From assembly GCF_030463535.1 (NCBI RefSeq), contig NC_132881.1, forward strand, positions 9,036,526 through 9,100,525: a stretch of DNA of 64,000 bases, written 5' to 3'. How positions within the stretch are numbered: the stretch's first letter is position 1; each line of letters starts with the position of its first letter. The stretch is from Salminus brasiliensis. Lineage: Eukaryota; Chordata; Actinopteri; Characiformes; Bryconidae. The position numbers were made by a program, and so were the translations under genes. The notes below the pieces were generated by a model. That model was given only the letters and a program-made list of their open reading frames with translations. It was not told the origin of the DNA and ran no database searches. Positions 38,122-48,971 of this stretch are shown piece by piece.

Positions 38122-38418
38122 TCATCTACAGAGGAGCTTTACTACCTCTGATCTGAAGGAGGAGTCTATTAAATGAGGGAGGATCATGGTTGAAGGGGTT
38201 CTAGGTTTTGCTGGTGTGTGATTTACCTGCTGAGGAGTACTTACAGACTTGGAGATGCAGCTGTAAGTGTGGACCAGCCTGGAGCTCAACACCTGTATTG
38301 AGATCTCTGGAGCTTTGGCCTTAGAAAGTCTACTTTTTAGCTGCAAGTACTTCAGCCTTCTAGTAGGTACTAGTTTCCTCCTGAGGCCGTACTGACCTGC
38401 AGAGGAACGATTCCTCAA
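38122..38418 (-). pseudogene. Block X, best open copy (98 codons)
   Basis: An uninterrupted minus-strand frame includes LKYLQLKSRLSKAKAPEIS, then VLSSRLVHTYSCISKSVS, then PHLIDSSFRSEVVKLLC. The last part recurs at 33,250-33,390 (minus) and 37,240-37,375 (plus) with mostly conservative differences, suggesting descent from a coding exon. At its end the sequence jumps (GTAGATG|AGGTGAAG) into the 3' flank of exon Y, so a deletion fused the two. I do not recognise a family. Confidence 0.45.
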
Positions 38419-38829
38419 ATCCTGAAACTAAAATATGTATATTTAATAATTACACACAGTAACAATAATTAGTCTAATTTAATAAAAATACACCTCAGAA
38501 GATAAATGTACCATTTCTGTAGGAAATAAATCTTGCTGTTGTTAAAACAACCCTTGAGGAGCAGATCTGTGATACTCATCACACTGGTTCCTACAACAGC
38601 TTGCACTGCTAATGACAGAAAGAACAGAAAAACCAGAGGAAGCTGAAGGTGTGGAAGGCGATGCCAAGGCCCAGCTCATTTGTGTGACTACTTGATTTCA
38701 GATCCCCTGAGGTGGTGTACTGAAGCTGAATTACACACATTCAGTCACTGTCCAATTACTTATGACCCTGATTGTATTTAAATCAGCCCAACATTTTAAG
38801 CTCTAATGTTTATCTAATGTTGGTCTTGT

Positions 38830-39187
38830 CCATGGTTAGGTTTGGAGTCTGACTGTTTGAGGCTGTGGACAGGTGTCTTTTATACAGATAACAAGGTCAA
38901 ACAGGTGGCATTAATACAGGTAACAGGTGGAGGACAGAATAGCTTCCTAAAGAAGAAGTTACAGGCCTGTGAGAGCCAGAAATCTTGCTTGTTTGTGGGT
39001 GACCAAATACTTATTTTCCAACATAATTTACAAATAAATTCTTTAAAAATTCTACCATCTGATTTCCTGGATTTGTTTTCCTCATTGTCCTCCCTTGTCT
39101 TTCATAGTTTCACACACCTCTTATTGTTCTAAGTAGGAGAACTTGCACAATCAGTGGCTGACTAAATACTTTTTTTTGTCTCACTAT
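38830..39187 (+). mobile_element. 3'-terminal fragment of a Tc1-type element
   Basis: Contains GGAGTCTGACTGTTTGAGGC, then TGACCAAATACTTATTTTCC, and ends at CTGACTAAATACTTTTTTTT then GTCTCACTATA. This is the right end of a well-known fish Tc1-like repeat. The left end and transposase are absent; the frame at 38,842-39,132 is not a gene. Confidence 0.75.
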
Positions 39188-39270
39188 AAATGATTATTAA
39201 ATACAACAAATGAAAATCAAAATAAATGAACTAAAATAAAGAATGACGTTCACCTGTTAATGTTATTGTC

Positions 39271-39934
39271 ATGGCGTGTACGGCCAGACCTGAAGGGATG
39301 AACACTCGCAGAAATGGAAATCGAAGCAAGACACTTTATTAACCAAATACAAAACAATGGGATCCAAAAAGCAAAGTGCAGCAACATGGGCAAAACCATG
39401 AACAGAACCAAAACGCAACAAGTCAGATGGCAAACAAAACAAACCTGGGACTGGGAGGAGCAGGGAGCTAAACGAGAGTGAAACGAGGGGGAAAACTAAA
39501 GGGGTATAAACACAAAGCCACAAACCTCGCTTGGGCAGAGAGGGGAGATACTAAGGACAGAGCCGAGCTCTGTGTACAAACAAAGGTAGCGGGGGAACCA
39601 GCTGCCAGACCAGAAAGCAAGGCCGACCTAACCTGAACCTGTAGAGTACTGCCTAGAACTTGGTTCACCATGGAACCTGAGCAGGAAGCGAACGTACCTG
39701 GCTTGCCTCCGAGTCGGACAGAGAATCTCTCCTAAACATGGGCCGCAAAACTAGAGCTGACCTGAACACGGCGGTAACGTGTGAGGAATCCCAGAGCGTC
39801 ACAGGGATTCCAGTAGAGTCAATTCACGGCAGTGAACAAAGGGAACTACGCTCCTTTAGTACTCCCAGTCCCAGGTGAAACACATGAACAATGAATCAAC
39901 ACAAATGAACAGAAACGAACAGGAAGTCCTTATT
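39271..39934 (-). mobile_element. Unclassified retroelement-like insertion, about 0.66 kb
   Basis: The tract interrupts sequence otherwise shared with 26,990-27,230. TTATT occurs on both sides (ending near 39,270 and starting near 39,935), a possible 5-bp duplication. On the minus strand an AATAAAG signal (about 39,334-39,340) sits near the end, followed by GTCTTGCTTCGATTTCC and a CACGCCATGAC terminus, like the 3' end of a retroelement. No protein frame is convincing, and clear TG...CA ends are not seen, so solo LTR is unproven. Confidence 0.5.
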
Positions 39935-40012
39935 ATTATTACTATTATTATTTAATATCTTTTAATTATAATAATATTATTTTTGAACATCCAGTGAACA
40001 GTTTAAACTCAC

Positions 40013-40113
40013 CTGGCATATCGAGAATCTCTACACCCAACTGAATGACGTGTGGAAGAAACGCCATCTAGCGATCATTATATGTCAGTAACAGCTTCCT
40101 TGTATAAATATAA
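40013..40113. repeat. Duplicated block, copy 2 (partner 27,231-27,350)
   Basis: Shares CTCTACACCCAACTGAATGA and GTCAGTAACAGCTTCCTTGT with the partner. The flank to the left also matches once the 39,271-39,934 insertion is removed. Confidence 0.8.
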
Positions 40114-41408
40114 AGTGGTATGAGGAGTTTAATTGAACCCTACGCCACTGTTTCCTTAAACTAGAAGCTGAGTAAATATTTACTGCTGGAAGGTCTAATT
40201 TACACTGGAGAGTGATATCATTTTTCTTTATGCTTTAAAAATTAAATTCTTTAGAAATTTTTATTCAGTTTTTATTACACACTGTGCTGTAATGGCTCCC
40301 GCAAGCTTAAGACTCTCCACAGGGGGTGCCATTAGTGCACAACTAGCTCTGTTTGAGTCGATTCTGCGCATGCGTGGACCAATTATTTTTACAGTTTTCA
40401 TGTGTTTTTCATGATAATTCTGTTTTTCTCGTTGCTTCATGCAATCTCTGCTTACCGTTAATATTTGCTAGAGTGAAAAAGTGTAAACTGTGATTAAAAA
40501 AATAAAAGTAATAAAAAACGATTTCTTATCACCTCTGTTACCTCATAATTATTACTCTCATATAGTCACTAACACTATATCTCTCATATACGTCTGCTGG
40601 GAGCATTCTCTGATATGATGCTTTTAGCCTGTAGAAATATCCCACCTACTGGTTCATTTAGGCACATTTACCTTCATAAAGAAACACATGGCTGCACAAC
40701 TCGACCGGACCGCCATCGTCTGCATAGCAATTATCAAACAGGTACAAACTACATCCTCTCCTTATTAGAAGTACTTGAGCAGCTTTGGTGTAGAGATGGT
40801 TATTGAGAAGCTTTTCAGAGTATTAACACAGTTCAGTGCTGTTGAAGCATTTGACTCCTGACTCCATGCTGCCATCTAGCGTCTAGTTTCATTTCCTACA
40901 ATGACTGTTTCTGTCCTTTAATACAACGTAAATGTCAATTTGATATTTTCTAAATTAAATTAATATACCACTGATATAATTCTCATTCTTATTAACAACC
41001 GATAAAGATAATAAAATAAACTTTATTTTACCTAAAAATGTCTCTCTCTTTTTTCTTTTTTTACACACTTTCACACACTCTGGAAAGTGGGCGTCAGAGT
41101 GACTGCATTCAACCCATATTCACTTCCTAATCAATGCTAAACGAGTCTGTGTGTGTCTGTTGGGATTGTTGGGCCCTCATCTGTTTAGACGCATACTATC
41201 CTAATTGCTGCTGCCCTAACATTGCATTTAAACCACTCCCATTTGTTCAGAGGTGAAATTTCCAGTAGTGAAATATCTTCAATTAAGTAAAAGGTTACTA
41301 TTAAATTTCCAAATTGAATTCAAAGGTGATTTACATTTGTTCCCAAGAGAGGAACAAGGTAACTGAACAGTGATCAGTTAAAGGAGATGCTGAAATTTCA
41401 CAGCTTAA

Positions 41409-41790
41409 AATACTATCCGTCACATTGTGAGGGATTAACCAGTAGTGTAGCCTTGAACACTGACCTTTATTGGAAGCATTAAACCAGGTGTACTGTCTGG
41501 CATTGGGGTTTCCTGTCCTCCAACAGTCTGTCAGATTAGTATTGGAGACTAAGTTATTGAAAATATAATCAAAAAGATGATGCTGCCCTCTAGAGGGAAG
41601 ACGGTCAACTGAGCCATCTGGAACTACATTAAAGTCTTCTCCTATAACAACCTGATCTGTCGAGTATTTTACCTTCCATTACTTTATCTTCCTACAAAGG
41701 TCTGCTTCAAATATTTGGTTAATCGCAATACTGTTAATCGCATATACACAAACTAAAATGAATTTTGCTCCATCAGTATTCACAACTACC
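41409..41790 (-). pseudogene. LINE endonuclease (APE) domain fragment
   Basis: The minus-strand reading gives VVIGEDFNV (the GDFN motif of the AP-endonuclease domain), then DGSVDR, DYIFNNLVSNTNLTDCW, QYTWFN and CSRLHYWLIP (equivalent to the SRIDYWL signature). A TAA stop breaks the upstream part (near 41,683). These motifs belong to non-LTR retrotransposons of the L1/Tx1 kind, where the endonuclease nicks target DNA. Only this domain remains; no reverse transcriptase is present. Confidence 0.85.
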
Positions 41791-41934
41791 AATGACTAAT
41801 AACATCTGTATCACATACATGGTCCAATAAATCTACACTATGGTAGCTTGCTTTGACAAGTAAGTGAAACTCACCAGAACATGTGATCCATGTACAAACG
41901 GTCCGAGTTAGCACAAGAAATATGCGTGGTGACG

Positions 41935-42020
41935 TCAACAACTAATCGTCTATTAAATACTAATGAACTAATTGGGTCGTCGATTTTTGTAGACTATGTC
42001 GATTAGCTGTTGCACCCCTA
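41935..42020. mobile_element. hAT MITE end fragment
   Basis: GTCGATTAGCTGTTGCACCC then CTAC resembles the inverted terminus of the hAT MITE group seen at 33,402. A more decayed equivalent lies at 35,600-35,660. Confidence 0.55.
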
Positions 42021-42454
42021 CAGCAGATATTCTGTCTGGTTTGTTCTGTAAAGTAATGAAATAAAAACAGTAATATTACTAATATTAGAATCTAAACAGT
42101 TGGTAATTATGTGGAATATTATATGGAAATTATATAAACATCAGGGAAAATATGTAAAATTGGTATATTTGGAATTGTACAATAATATATGTTGTTTATA
42201 TCCTGTAATATAACCTTATTTTCTACTACAGACTCACTCACTATAAGAGCTTATATGTAAATATGTTTATTTGGAACAGATCGTGCATAATAGTGTAAAA
42301 TAGTGTATATGTTTATATATTCTGTATTTGAATGTGAATATTGTATACTTGGTCACTATAAAAGATTTTTAAATATAAATATAAAAGACTATAAAAGATT
42401 TTAGGGAAGCACTCATTTGTTAGCCTGATAATGTCTCTGTCTGTCTGTGTCTGT

Positions 42455-42575
42455 CTCTCAGTAAAGGCTGAAGAGGCCATGGACCAGCACAGAGGTCCCT
42501 CCACCAGTGGAGCTTGTCTCGGACTGAGTCAGAAATAGTGGGTGGACTAACAGAAGTCTAAATCAAGTGTGATTC
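42455..42575 (-). pseudogene. Family Y exon, copy 4 (fragment)
   Basis: On the minus strand AGTCCACCCACTATTTCTGA then CTCAGTCCGAGACAAGCTCC matches the start of exon Y in the other copies. The C-terminal half is absent. Confidence 0.5.
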
Positions 42576-42649
42576 AGAACCTGATTTCTGAATATCTTCA
42601 GTTGAGTCATGTATGAATGCTGCTGATCTGTTTCTTAAACTGGTTGTTT

Positions 42650-42780
42650 TTGGAACTAAATCTACATCCACAGAGGAGCTTTACTAAAGGAGAAGTGTAT
42701 TCAATGAGGGAGGAGCATAGTAATGAGGCCGCCCTGACCTGCAGACAAACGATTTCTCAAACCCTGAAACTAAAATATGA
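42650..42780 (-). pseudogene. Block X, copy 3 (fragment)
   Basis: Shares GAGGAGCTTTACTA and the GACCTGCAGA then TCTCAAACCCTGAAACTAAA words with 38,140-38,440. It lies just before exon Y copy 4 on the minus strand, preserving X-then-Y order. Confidence 0.5.
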
Positions 42781-43040
42781 ATATTTAATCATTATGTACA
42801 TTTTAAAATATTTATCTAAATTTCATAAAAATATACCTCAGAAGATAAATGTACCATTTCTGTAGGAGATGTTCCCAAATAAATCTTGCTGTTGGTAAAA
42901 CAACCATTGAGGAGCAGATTGTGGTACTCATCATCCATAAGGAGCTGAAGGTCTGGACAGCGATGCCAAGGTTCCTATTTTCCTGTTATTTAAACAATTA
43001 TTTTTTAAACCAGATATGAACCAATTATGGTTACCTGGTG

Positions 43041-43326
43041 GATTTGATTGCATTCTGCGACAACAGCTTTAGTGAGGTCAGTATATTGGTTGATCACCCC
43101 ACCTAATCATCCCCAACTCTCCAACCCATCTCTAAAATTTTGTATGGAGCACCATCCATCATTTCAGAAAACACAGTTCCACTGCTCCACAGCTCAATCT
43201 AACCTACAGGGGCTAGACAAGCTGTGTGTGTGTGCATTTGCACATCTGTGTCAGCAATGGGTGCAACATAAAGTAGCTGAAAGCATTGTTTAGAAAGGTT
43301 GTCCACAAATATTTGGACTTATTGTG
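43041..43326 (+). mobile_element. Partial Tc1-type MITE
   Basis: Starts within the element at GATTTGATTGCATTCTGC and ends at CCACAAATATTTGGACTTAT; matches the complete copy at 36,100. Confidence 0.8.
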
Positions 43327-43384
43327 TAAGTTAAGTGAAACGCTTGGTAGGTTTGAAAGTAGGTTACTCTCAGACAACCCTGAA

Positions 43385-43700
43385 AAAAGTGCAGTGGTTG
43401 AATGTTCTTCACCTCAGGCATCAGCTCTCCACTGGTGTCCAGTTCAATATGGAGGGTGAAGCTTGTTCCGGTGGCCTCAGTGATACAGACCAGAACTTCC
43501 ACACTCTGTTGGACAGCGGATCTCCTCCCATAGACACTGCTTGATTTACCAGCCTAGGACCAGAGGACCGGAAAGTGATCCATACTGAGGCCATGGAACA
43601 GCAGGGATGTCTCTCCACCAATGAAGCTCGTCTCTGGGACTGAATCAGGAGCAGTGGGTGTTCTGAAGGCAGTCTGAATCAAGAAGCACAACAAGAAGAT
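43385..43700 (-). pseudogene. Family Y exon, copy 5
   Basis: On the minus strand TTCTTGATTCAG (near 43,675-43,686) precedes TAPDSVPETS. Further on it reads VEVLVCITEATGTSFTLHIE then LDTSGELMPEVK, aligning with the EVQIAEVF...PTGTSFAPHFELD part of copy 1. At least one frame change lies between the halves. The basic tail is replaced by a run into the shared 3' flank. Two copies agreeing on this segment supports a coding ancestor. Confidence 0.6.
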
Positions 43701-43740
43701 TCAGAACCTGATTTCTGAACATCTTCAGTTGAGTCATGTA

Positions 43741-43934
43741 CAGGTGCTGGTCATAAAATTAGAATATTTTGAAAAAGATGATTTATTTCAATTCCATTCA
43801 AAAAGGTAAACTTGTATATTATATTAATTCATTACACACAGACTGATATATTTCAAGTGTTTATTTATTTTAATTTTGATGGTTATAACTGACAACTAAT
43901 GAAACCCCAAATTCAATATTTATATTATATCTAT

Positions 43935-43936
<2 letters not shown>
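43741..43936 (+). mobile_element. 5'-end fragment of a Tc1/mariner-like element
   Basis: Begins CAGGTGCTGGTCATAAAATT directly after TA (43,739-43,740). The paralogous sites at 33,200 and 37,153 read GTCATGTATGAT without it, so this is a TA-targeted insertion. The rest is lost at the adjacent AT repeat. Confidence 0.8.

Positions 43937-43996
<60 letters not shown>
43937..43996. repeat. (AT)n microsatellite
   Basis: About 30 perfect AT dinucleotides. Likely length-polymorphic and prone to assembly error. Confidence 0.97.
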
Positions 43997-43998
<2 letters not shown>

Positions 43999-44451
43999 AA
44001 ACTCAGTTGTTTCTGATGTGGACATGAAGAGGACTTACTGAGAAGCAATGCACTGTAAAAAGTGGGACTGGGGTTCATTAATATTTACTAAATAATTAAA
44101 AGTTACCAACACATAATAAAATAAGAATATATGTAGTTTAAAATCAAATCGAGTTTTTAATGTTTTTAAAATTAATTGTATGTAACACAAATATTGCTTT
44201 AATAATAAAATTAGCTGAGTAGAATTTACTTAACGGCAATATTATATATATATAAGTTGCTAGTACTCGGACATCACGAAGCGCTGTTGATTCTGATTGG
44301 GTTGTTAAAATTGATTTTTGAACGTCTATGATTATCTGCAAGACTAAGCACACACCAAAGCTCTGCATACTGTTAGTCATAGTCTGACGCCAATAAAAAA
44401 GGGTTGATTTACTCATTGTAGCAGTTACTGATTAAAGATTACCCAAGGAAA

Positions 44452-44525
44452 ATGCACTGCTGGAATTCAAACCCAGGATCTCCTGTGTACTAGACAGGCA
44501 CTACAACCAACTAAACCACTGCGCC
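44452..44525 (-). pseudogene. tRNA-Thr(AGT)-like T1, divergent
   Basis: Anticodon AGT is kept, but acceptor pairs 1-72 and 6-67 are lost and at least eight substitutions separate it from the intact copies. Outermost and oldest-looking unit. Confidence 0.7.
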
Positions 44526-45021
44526 CTACCTGAAAGGTAATCTATATCAATACAATATAGCTTCAGGCAAATTCAAAAACATTCTCTTGCATACAAACTT
44601 CACACAGACAGAAAAAACAACTTCCCTGAATGGGAACCTCTGCATTTTCCAGAAACAAAAAACATCACATGTACATATACATGTACAGTGTAGGAGACCT
44701 GGTCACACAGAATGTACACACAAAAGCTTAGCATCTTTTGTTTACCCTTCAGGTTCCATTTAAACATCTTTTAATGGATCAGCAAACATCATTCTGATTC
44801 AGAAAAGGCTAAAATCCAAAATTTCAAACTGCTTCATCTCACTTTTCACAAATACATGCAGAATCTTCTGCAGCACAAATATGTTCCAATACCCCAACAT
44901 CAAACAGAATATTTCTGAAAGTTTGAAATTGCTATTAATTAGGTAAAAAGACTAGACCAAATCTTGCAAATAAAAGTACAAAAAGGTACTAGACAGAGCT
45001 ATAAAGAAGAGGAAACACTCT

Positions 45022-45111
45022 CGACTCTGGTGGGACTCAAACCCACAACCTTTGAATTGCTCCAGCTAGTCATTTAGAAGTCCAATGTGCTATCCATTGC
45101 ATCACAGAGGC
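45022..45111 (-). pseudogene. tRNA-Arg(TCT)-like R1, divergent
   Basis: Anticodon TCT and a 17-nt intron are present. The T-loop has C56 changed to T, the D arm is altered and the 5' acceptor strand reads GCCTCTG, breaking pairing. Confidence 0.7.
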
Positions 45112-45348
45112 CAGTTTATGAAATGGGTTCCTTGGCCAACCTTCCTATAAAATAACAGTAGTGCTGCTAATATTTGAGGCAAATAATGAATTTACTATGC
45201 ATATGTAAATCCCAGTGGTCTGATGATTATCTGCAGGTCTAAGCAAACACCAATGCTCTGCATACTGTTAGTCATAGTCTGACGTCAATAAAAAAAAGGG
45301 TTGATTTACTCATTGTAGCAGTTACTGATTAAAGATTACCCAAGGAAA

Positions 45349-45422
45349 AAGCACCGCTGGGATTCAAACGCAGAACCTCCTGTTTACTAGACAGGCGCTA
45401 TAACCAACTAAGCCGCGGCGCC
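45349..45422 (-). tRNA. tRNA-Thr(AGT) T2, divergent
   Basis: Cloverleaf recognisable; AGT anticodon arm intact. One T-stem mismatch and C56 to T weaken it. Probably poorly functional. Confidence 0.6.
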
Positions 45423-45945
45423 GTACCTGACTGGTCTTCTATATCAATACAATATAGCTTCAGGCAAACTCAAAAACATTCTCTTACACATAAACTTCAC
45501 ACAGACAGCAATTACAACTTCCCTGATTAGGAACCTCTGCATTTTCCAGAAACAAATAACATCAACTCTGAAAGCTTGTCTCAATTGCTTAAACCTATCA
45601 TATACATGTACAGAGTACTAGACCTTGTCACGCAGAATGTACACACAAAACTTAGCATCTTTTGTTTACCCTTCAGGTTCCGTTTTAACATCTTTTAATG
45701 GATCAGCAAACATCATTCTGATTCAGAAAAGGCTAAAATCCAACATTTCAAACTGCTTCATCTCACTTTTCACAAATACATGCAGAATCTTCTGCAGCAC
45801 AAATATGTTCCAATACCCCAACATCAAACAGAATATTTCTGAAAGTTTGAAATTGCTATTAATTAGGTAAAAAGACTGGAGAAAATCTTGCAAATGAAAG
45901 TACAAAAAGGTAGTAGACAGAGCTATAAAGAAGAGGAAACACTCT

Positions 45946-46035
45946 CAACTCCGGTGGGACTCGAACCCACAACCATTGAATTGCCCCAGCTATTCATCTA
46001 GAAGTCCAATGCGCTATCCATTGCACCACAGAGCA
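45946..46035 (-). tRNA. tRNA-Arg(TCT) R2, divergent, intron-containing
   Basis: TCT anticodon and intron present. The first acceptor pair is lost (T1 with T72) and several G-U pairs replace Watson-Crick pairs. T-loop TTCGAGT intact. Confidence 0.6.
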
Positions 46036-46272
46036 CAGGTGAAGAAGTTGGTTCCTTGGCCAACCTTCCTATAAAATAACAGTAGTGCTGCTAATATTTG
46101 AAGCAAACAATGAATTTCCTATGCATATGTAAATCCCAGTGGTCTGATGATTATTTGCAAGTCTAAGCACACACCAAAGCTCTGCATACTGTTAGTCATA
46201 GTCTGACGCCAATAAAAAAAAGTGTTGATTTACTTATTGTAGCAGTTACTGATTAAAGATTACCCAAGGAAA

Positions 46273-46346
46273 AGGTACCGCTGGGATTCAAACCCAGGAT
46301 CTCCTATTTACTAGACAGGCGCTATAACCAACTAAGCCACGGCGCC
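46273..46346 (-). tRNA. tRNA-Thr(AGT) T3
   Basis: Near-complete cloverleaf. C3-A70 mismatch in the acceptor, a G-U pair in the anticodon stem and C56 to T in the T-loop. Confidence 0.65.
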
Positions 46347-46869
46347 CTACCTGACTGTTTTTCTATATCAATACAATATAGCTTGAGGCAAACTCAAAAA
46401 CATTCTCTTCCATACAAACTTCACACAGCCAGCAAAAACAACTTCCCTGATTAGGAACCTCTGCATTTTCCAGAAACAAATAACATCAACTCTGAAAGCT
46501 TGTCTCAATTGCTTAAACCTATCATATACATGTACATAGTACTAGACCTTGTCACACAGAATGTACACACAAAACTTAGCATCTTTTGTTTACCCTTCAG
46601 GTTCCGTTTAAACATCTTTTAATGGATCAGCAAACATCATTCTGATTCAGAAAAGGCTAAAATCCAACATTTCAAACTGCTTCATCTCACTTTTCACAAA
46701 TACATGCAGAATCTTCTGCAGCACAAATATGTTCCAATACCCCAACATCAAACAGAATATTTCTGAAAGTTTGAAATTGCTATTAATTAGGTAAAAAGAC
46801 TAGAGAAAATCTTGCAAATAAAAGTACAAAAAGGTTGTAGGCAGGGCTATAAAGAAGAGGAAACACTCC

Positions 46870-46959
46870 TGACTCTGGTGGGACTCGAACCCGTAACCGT
46901 TGCATTGCTTCAACTATGCATCTAAAAGTCCAACGCACTATCCATTGCGCCACAGAGGC
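46870..46959 (-). tRNA. Arg-bodied tRNA with TTT anticodon, R3
   Basis: The body and 17-nt intron position are those of tRNA-Arg(TCT), but the loop reads CTTTTA, so the anticodon is TTT (lysine codons). The anticodon stem has one G-G mismatch (30-40) and the T-stem two mismatches (49-65, 50-64). An identical copy is R6. It may be a pseudogene that has been duplicated. Confidence 0.7.
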
Positions 46960-47195
46960 CAGGTGAAGAAACTGGTTCCTTGGCCAACCTTCCTATAAAA
47001 TAACAGTAGTGCTGCTAATATTTGAGGCAAATAATGAATTTACTATGCATATGTAAATCCCAGTGGTCTGATGATTATCTGCAAGTCTAAGCACACACCA
47101 AAGCTCTGCATACTGTTAGTCATAGTCTGACTCCAATAAAAAAAGGGTTGATTTACTCATTGTAGCAGTTACTGAATAAAGATTACCCAAGGTAA

Positions 47196-47269
47196 AGGCA
47201 CCGCTGGGATTTGAACCCAGGAGCTCCTTTTTACTAGACAGGCGCTATAACCAACTAAACCACGGCGCC
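47196..47269 (-). tRNA. tRNA-Thr(AGT) T4
   Basis: T-loop TTCAAAT keeps C56 and a purine at 57. Acceptor intact. One G30-A40 mismatch in the anticodon stem. Followed by TTT on the minus strand. Confidence 0.7.
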
Positions 47270-47792
47270 CTACCTGACTGCTTTTCTATATCAACACAAT
47301 ATAGCTTCAGGCAAACTCAAAAACATTCTCTTGCATACAAACTTTACACAGACAGCAAAAACAACTTCCCTGATTAGGAACCTCTGCATTTTCCAGAAAC
47401 AAATAACATCAACTCTGAAAGCTTGTCTCAATTGCTTAAACCTATCATATACATGTACAGAGTACTAGACCTTGTCACACAGAATGTACACACAAAACTT
47501 AGCATCTTTTGTTTACCCTTCAGGTTCTGTTTAAACATCTTTTAATGGATCAGCAAACATCATTCTGATTCAGAAAAGGCTAAAATCCTACATTTCAAAC
47601 TGCTTCATCTCACTTTTCACAAATACATGCAGAATCTTCTGCAGCACAAATATGTTCCAAGACCCCAACATCAAACAGAATATTTCTGAAAGTTTGAAAT
47701 TACTATTAATTAGGTAAAAAGACTAGAGAAAATCTTGCAAATAAAAGTACAAAAAGGTAGTAGACAGAGCTATAAAGAAGAGGAAACACTCT

Positions 47793-47882
47793 CGACTCTG
47801 GTGGGACTCGAACCCACAACCTTTGAATTGCTCCAGCTATTTATCTAGAAGTCCAATGCGCTATCCATTGCGCCACAGAGCC
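47793..47882 (-). tRNA. tRNA-Arg-TCT: tRNA-Arg(TCT) R4, intact, intron-containing
   Basis: Acceptor GGCTCTG pairs with CAGAGTC; discriminator G. D-stem GCGC pairs with GCGC; anticodon stem TTGGA pairs with TTCAA around CTTCTAA after removal of a 17-nt intron starting GATAAATAG. T-loop TTCGAGT. Matches the vertebrate tRNA-Arg(TCT) isotype and decodes AGA. The first T run (TTTTT) lies about 38 nt downstream. Confidence 0.93.
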
Positions 47883-48118
47883 CAGGTGAAGAAACTGGTT
47901 CCTTGGCCAACCTTCCTATAAAATAACAGTAGTGCTGCTAATATTTGAGGCAAATAATAAATTTACTATGCATATGTAAATCCCAGTGGTCTGATGATTA
48001 TCTGCAAGTCTAAGCACACACCAAAGCTCTGCATACTGTTAGTCATAGTCTGACGCCAATAAAAAAACGGTTGATTTACTCATTGTAGCAGTTACTGATT
48101 AAAGATTACCCAAGGAAA

Positions 48119-48192
48119 AGGCACAGCTGGGATGCGAACCCAGGATCTCCAGTTTACTAGACAGGCGCTATAACCAACTAAGCCACGGCACC
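48119..48192 (-). tRNA. tRNA-Thr(AGT) T5, altered
   Basis: T-loop TTCGCAT loses A58. Anticodon stem has a T29-T41 mismatch and the acceptor a 6-67 mismatch. Shares this form with T9 and T11. Confidence 0.6.
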
Positions 48193-48715
48193 CTACCTGA
48201 CTGCTTTTCTATATCAACACAATATAGCTTCAGGCAAACTCAAAAACATTCTCTTGCATACAAACTTCACACAGACAGCAAAAACAACTTCCCTGATTAG
48301 GAACCTCTGCATTTTCCAGAAACAAATAACATCAACTCTGAAAGCTTGTCTCAATTGCTTAAACCTATCATATACATGTACAGAGTACTAGACCTTGTCA
48401 CGCAGAATGTACACACAAAACTTAGCATCTTTTGTTTACCCTTCAGGTTCTGTTTAAACATCTTTTAATGGATCAGCAAACATCATTCTGATTCAGAAAA
48501 GGCTAAAATCCTACATTTCAAACTGCTTCATCTCACTTTTCACAAATACATGCAGAATCTTCTGCAGCACAAATATGTTCCAAGACCCCAACATCAAACA
48601 GAATATTTCTGAAAGTTTGAAATTGCTATTAATTAGGTAAAAGGACTAAAGAAAATCTTGCAAATAAAAGTACAAAAAGGTAGTAGACAGAGCTATAAAG
48701 AAGAGGAAACACTCT

Positions 48716-48794
48716 TGACTCTGGTGGGACTCAAACCCACAACCTTTGAATTGCTCCAGCTATTTATCTAGAAGTCCAATGCGCTATCCACTGC
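48716..48794 (-). pseudogene. Truncated tRNA-Arg(TCT) R5
   Basis: The 3' part through the D-loop is present, but the 5' acceptor strand and D-stem start are deleted. Sequence jumps at TGC directly into the spacer's ACACACC. T-loop also has C56 to T. Same structure as R9 and R11. Confidence 0.88.
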
Positions 48795-48897
48795 ACACAC
48801 CAAAGCTCTGCATACTGTTAGTCATAGTCTGACACCAATAAAAAAAGGGTTGATTTACTCATTGTAGCAGTTACTGATTAAAGATTACCCAAGGAAA

Positions 48898-48971
48898 AGG
48901 CACCGCTGGGATTCCAAGCCAGGATCTCCTGTTTACTAGACAGGCGCTATAACCAACTAAGCCACGGCACC
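48898..48971 (-). pseudogene. tRNA-Thr(AGT) T6 with broken T-loop/B box
   Basis: The T arm reads CTGGC-TTGGAAT-CCCAG instead of CTGGG-TTCGAAT-CCCAG, destroying C56, the G53-C61 pair and the pol III B box. AGT arm intact. Same class as T10 and T12. Confidence 0.75.

Larger units (their letters stand above)
40390..42470. repeat. Segmental duplication, copy B (partner 34,440-36,010)
   Basis: Scattered collinear matches to copy A lie on either side of a LINE fragment. See copy A for the paired words. No gene is recognised in the remaining sequence (40,120-41,400 and 42,020-42,440). Confidence 0.7.

Noticed and set aside
39269-39671. Minus-strand frames of 84 and 67 codons in the unclassified insertion
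   Set aside because: They overlap in different frames and lack retroelement protein motifs.
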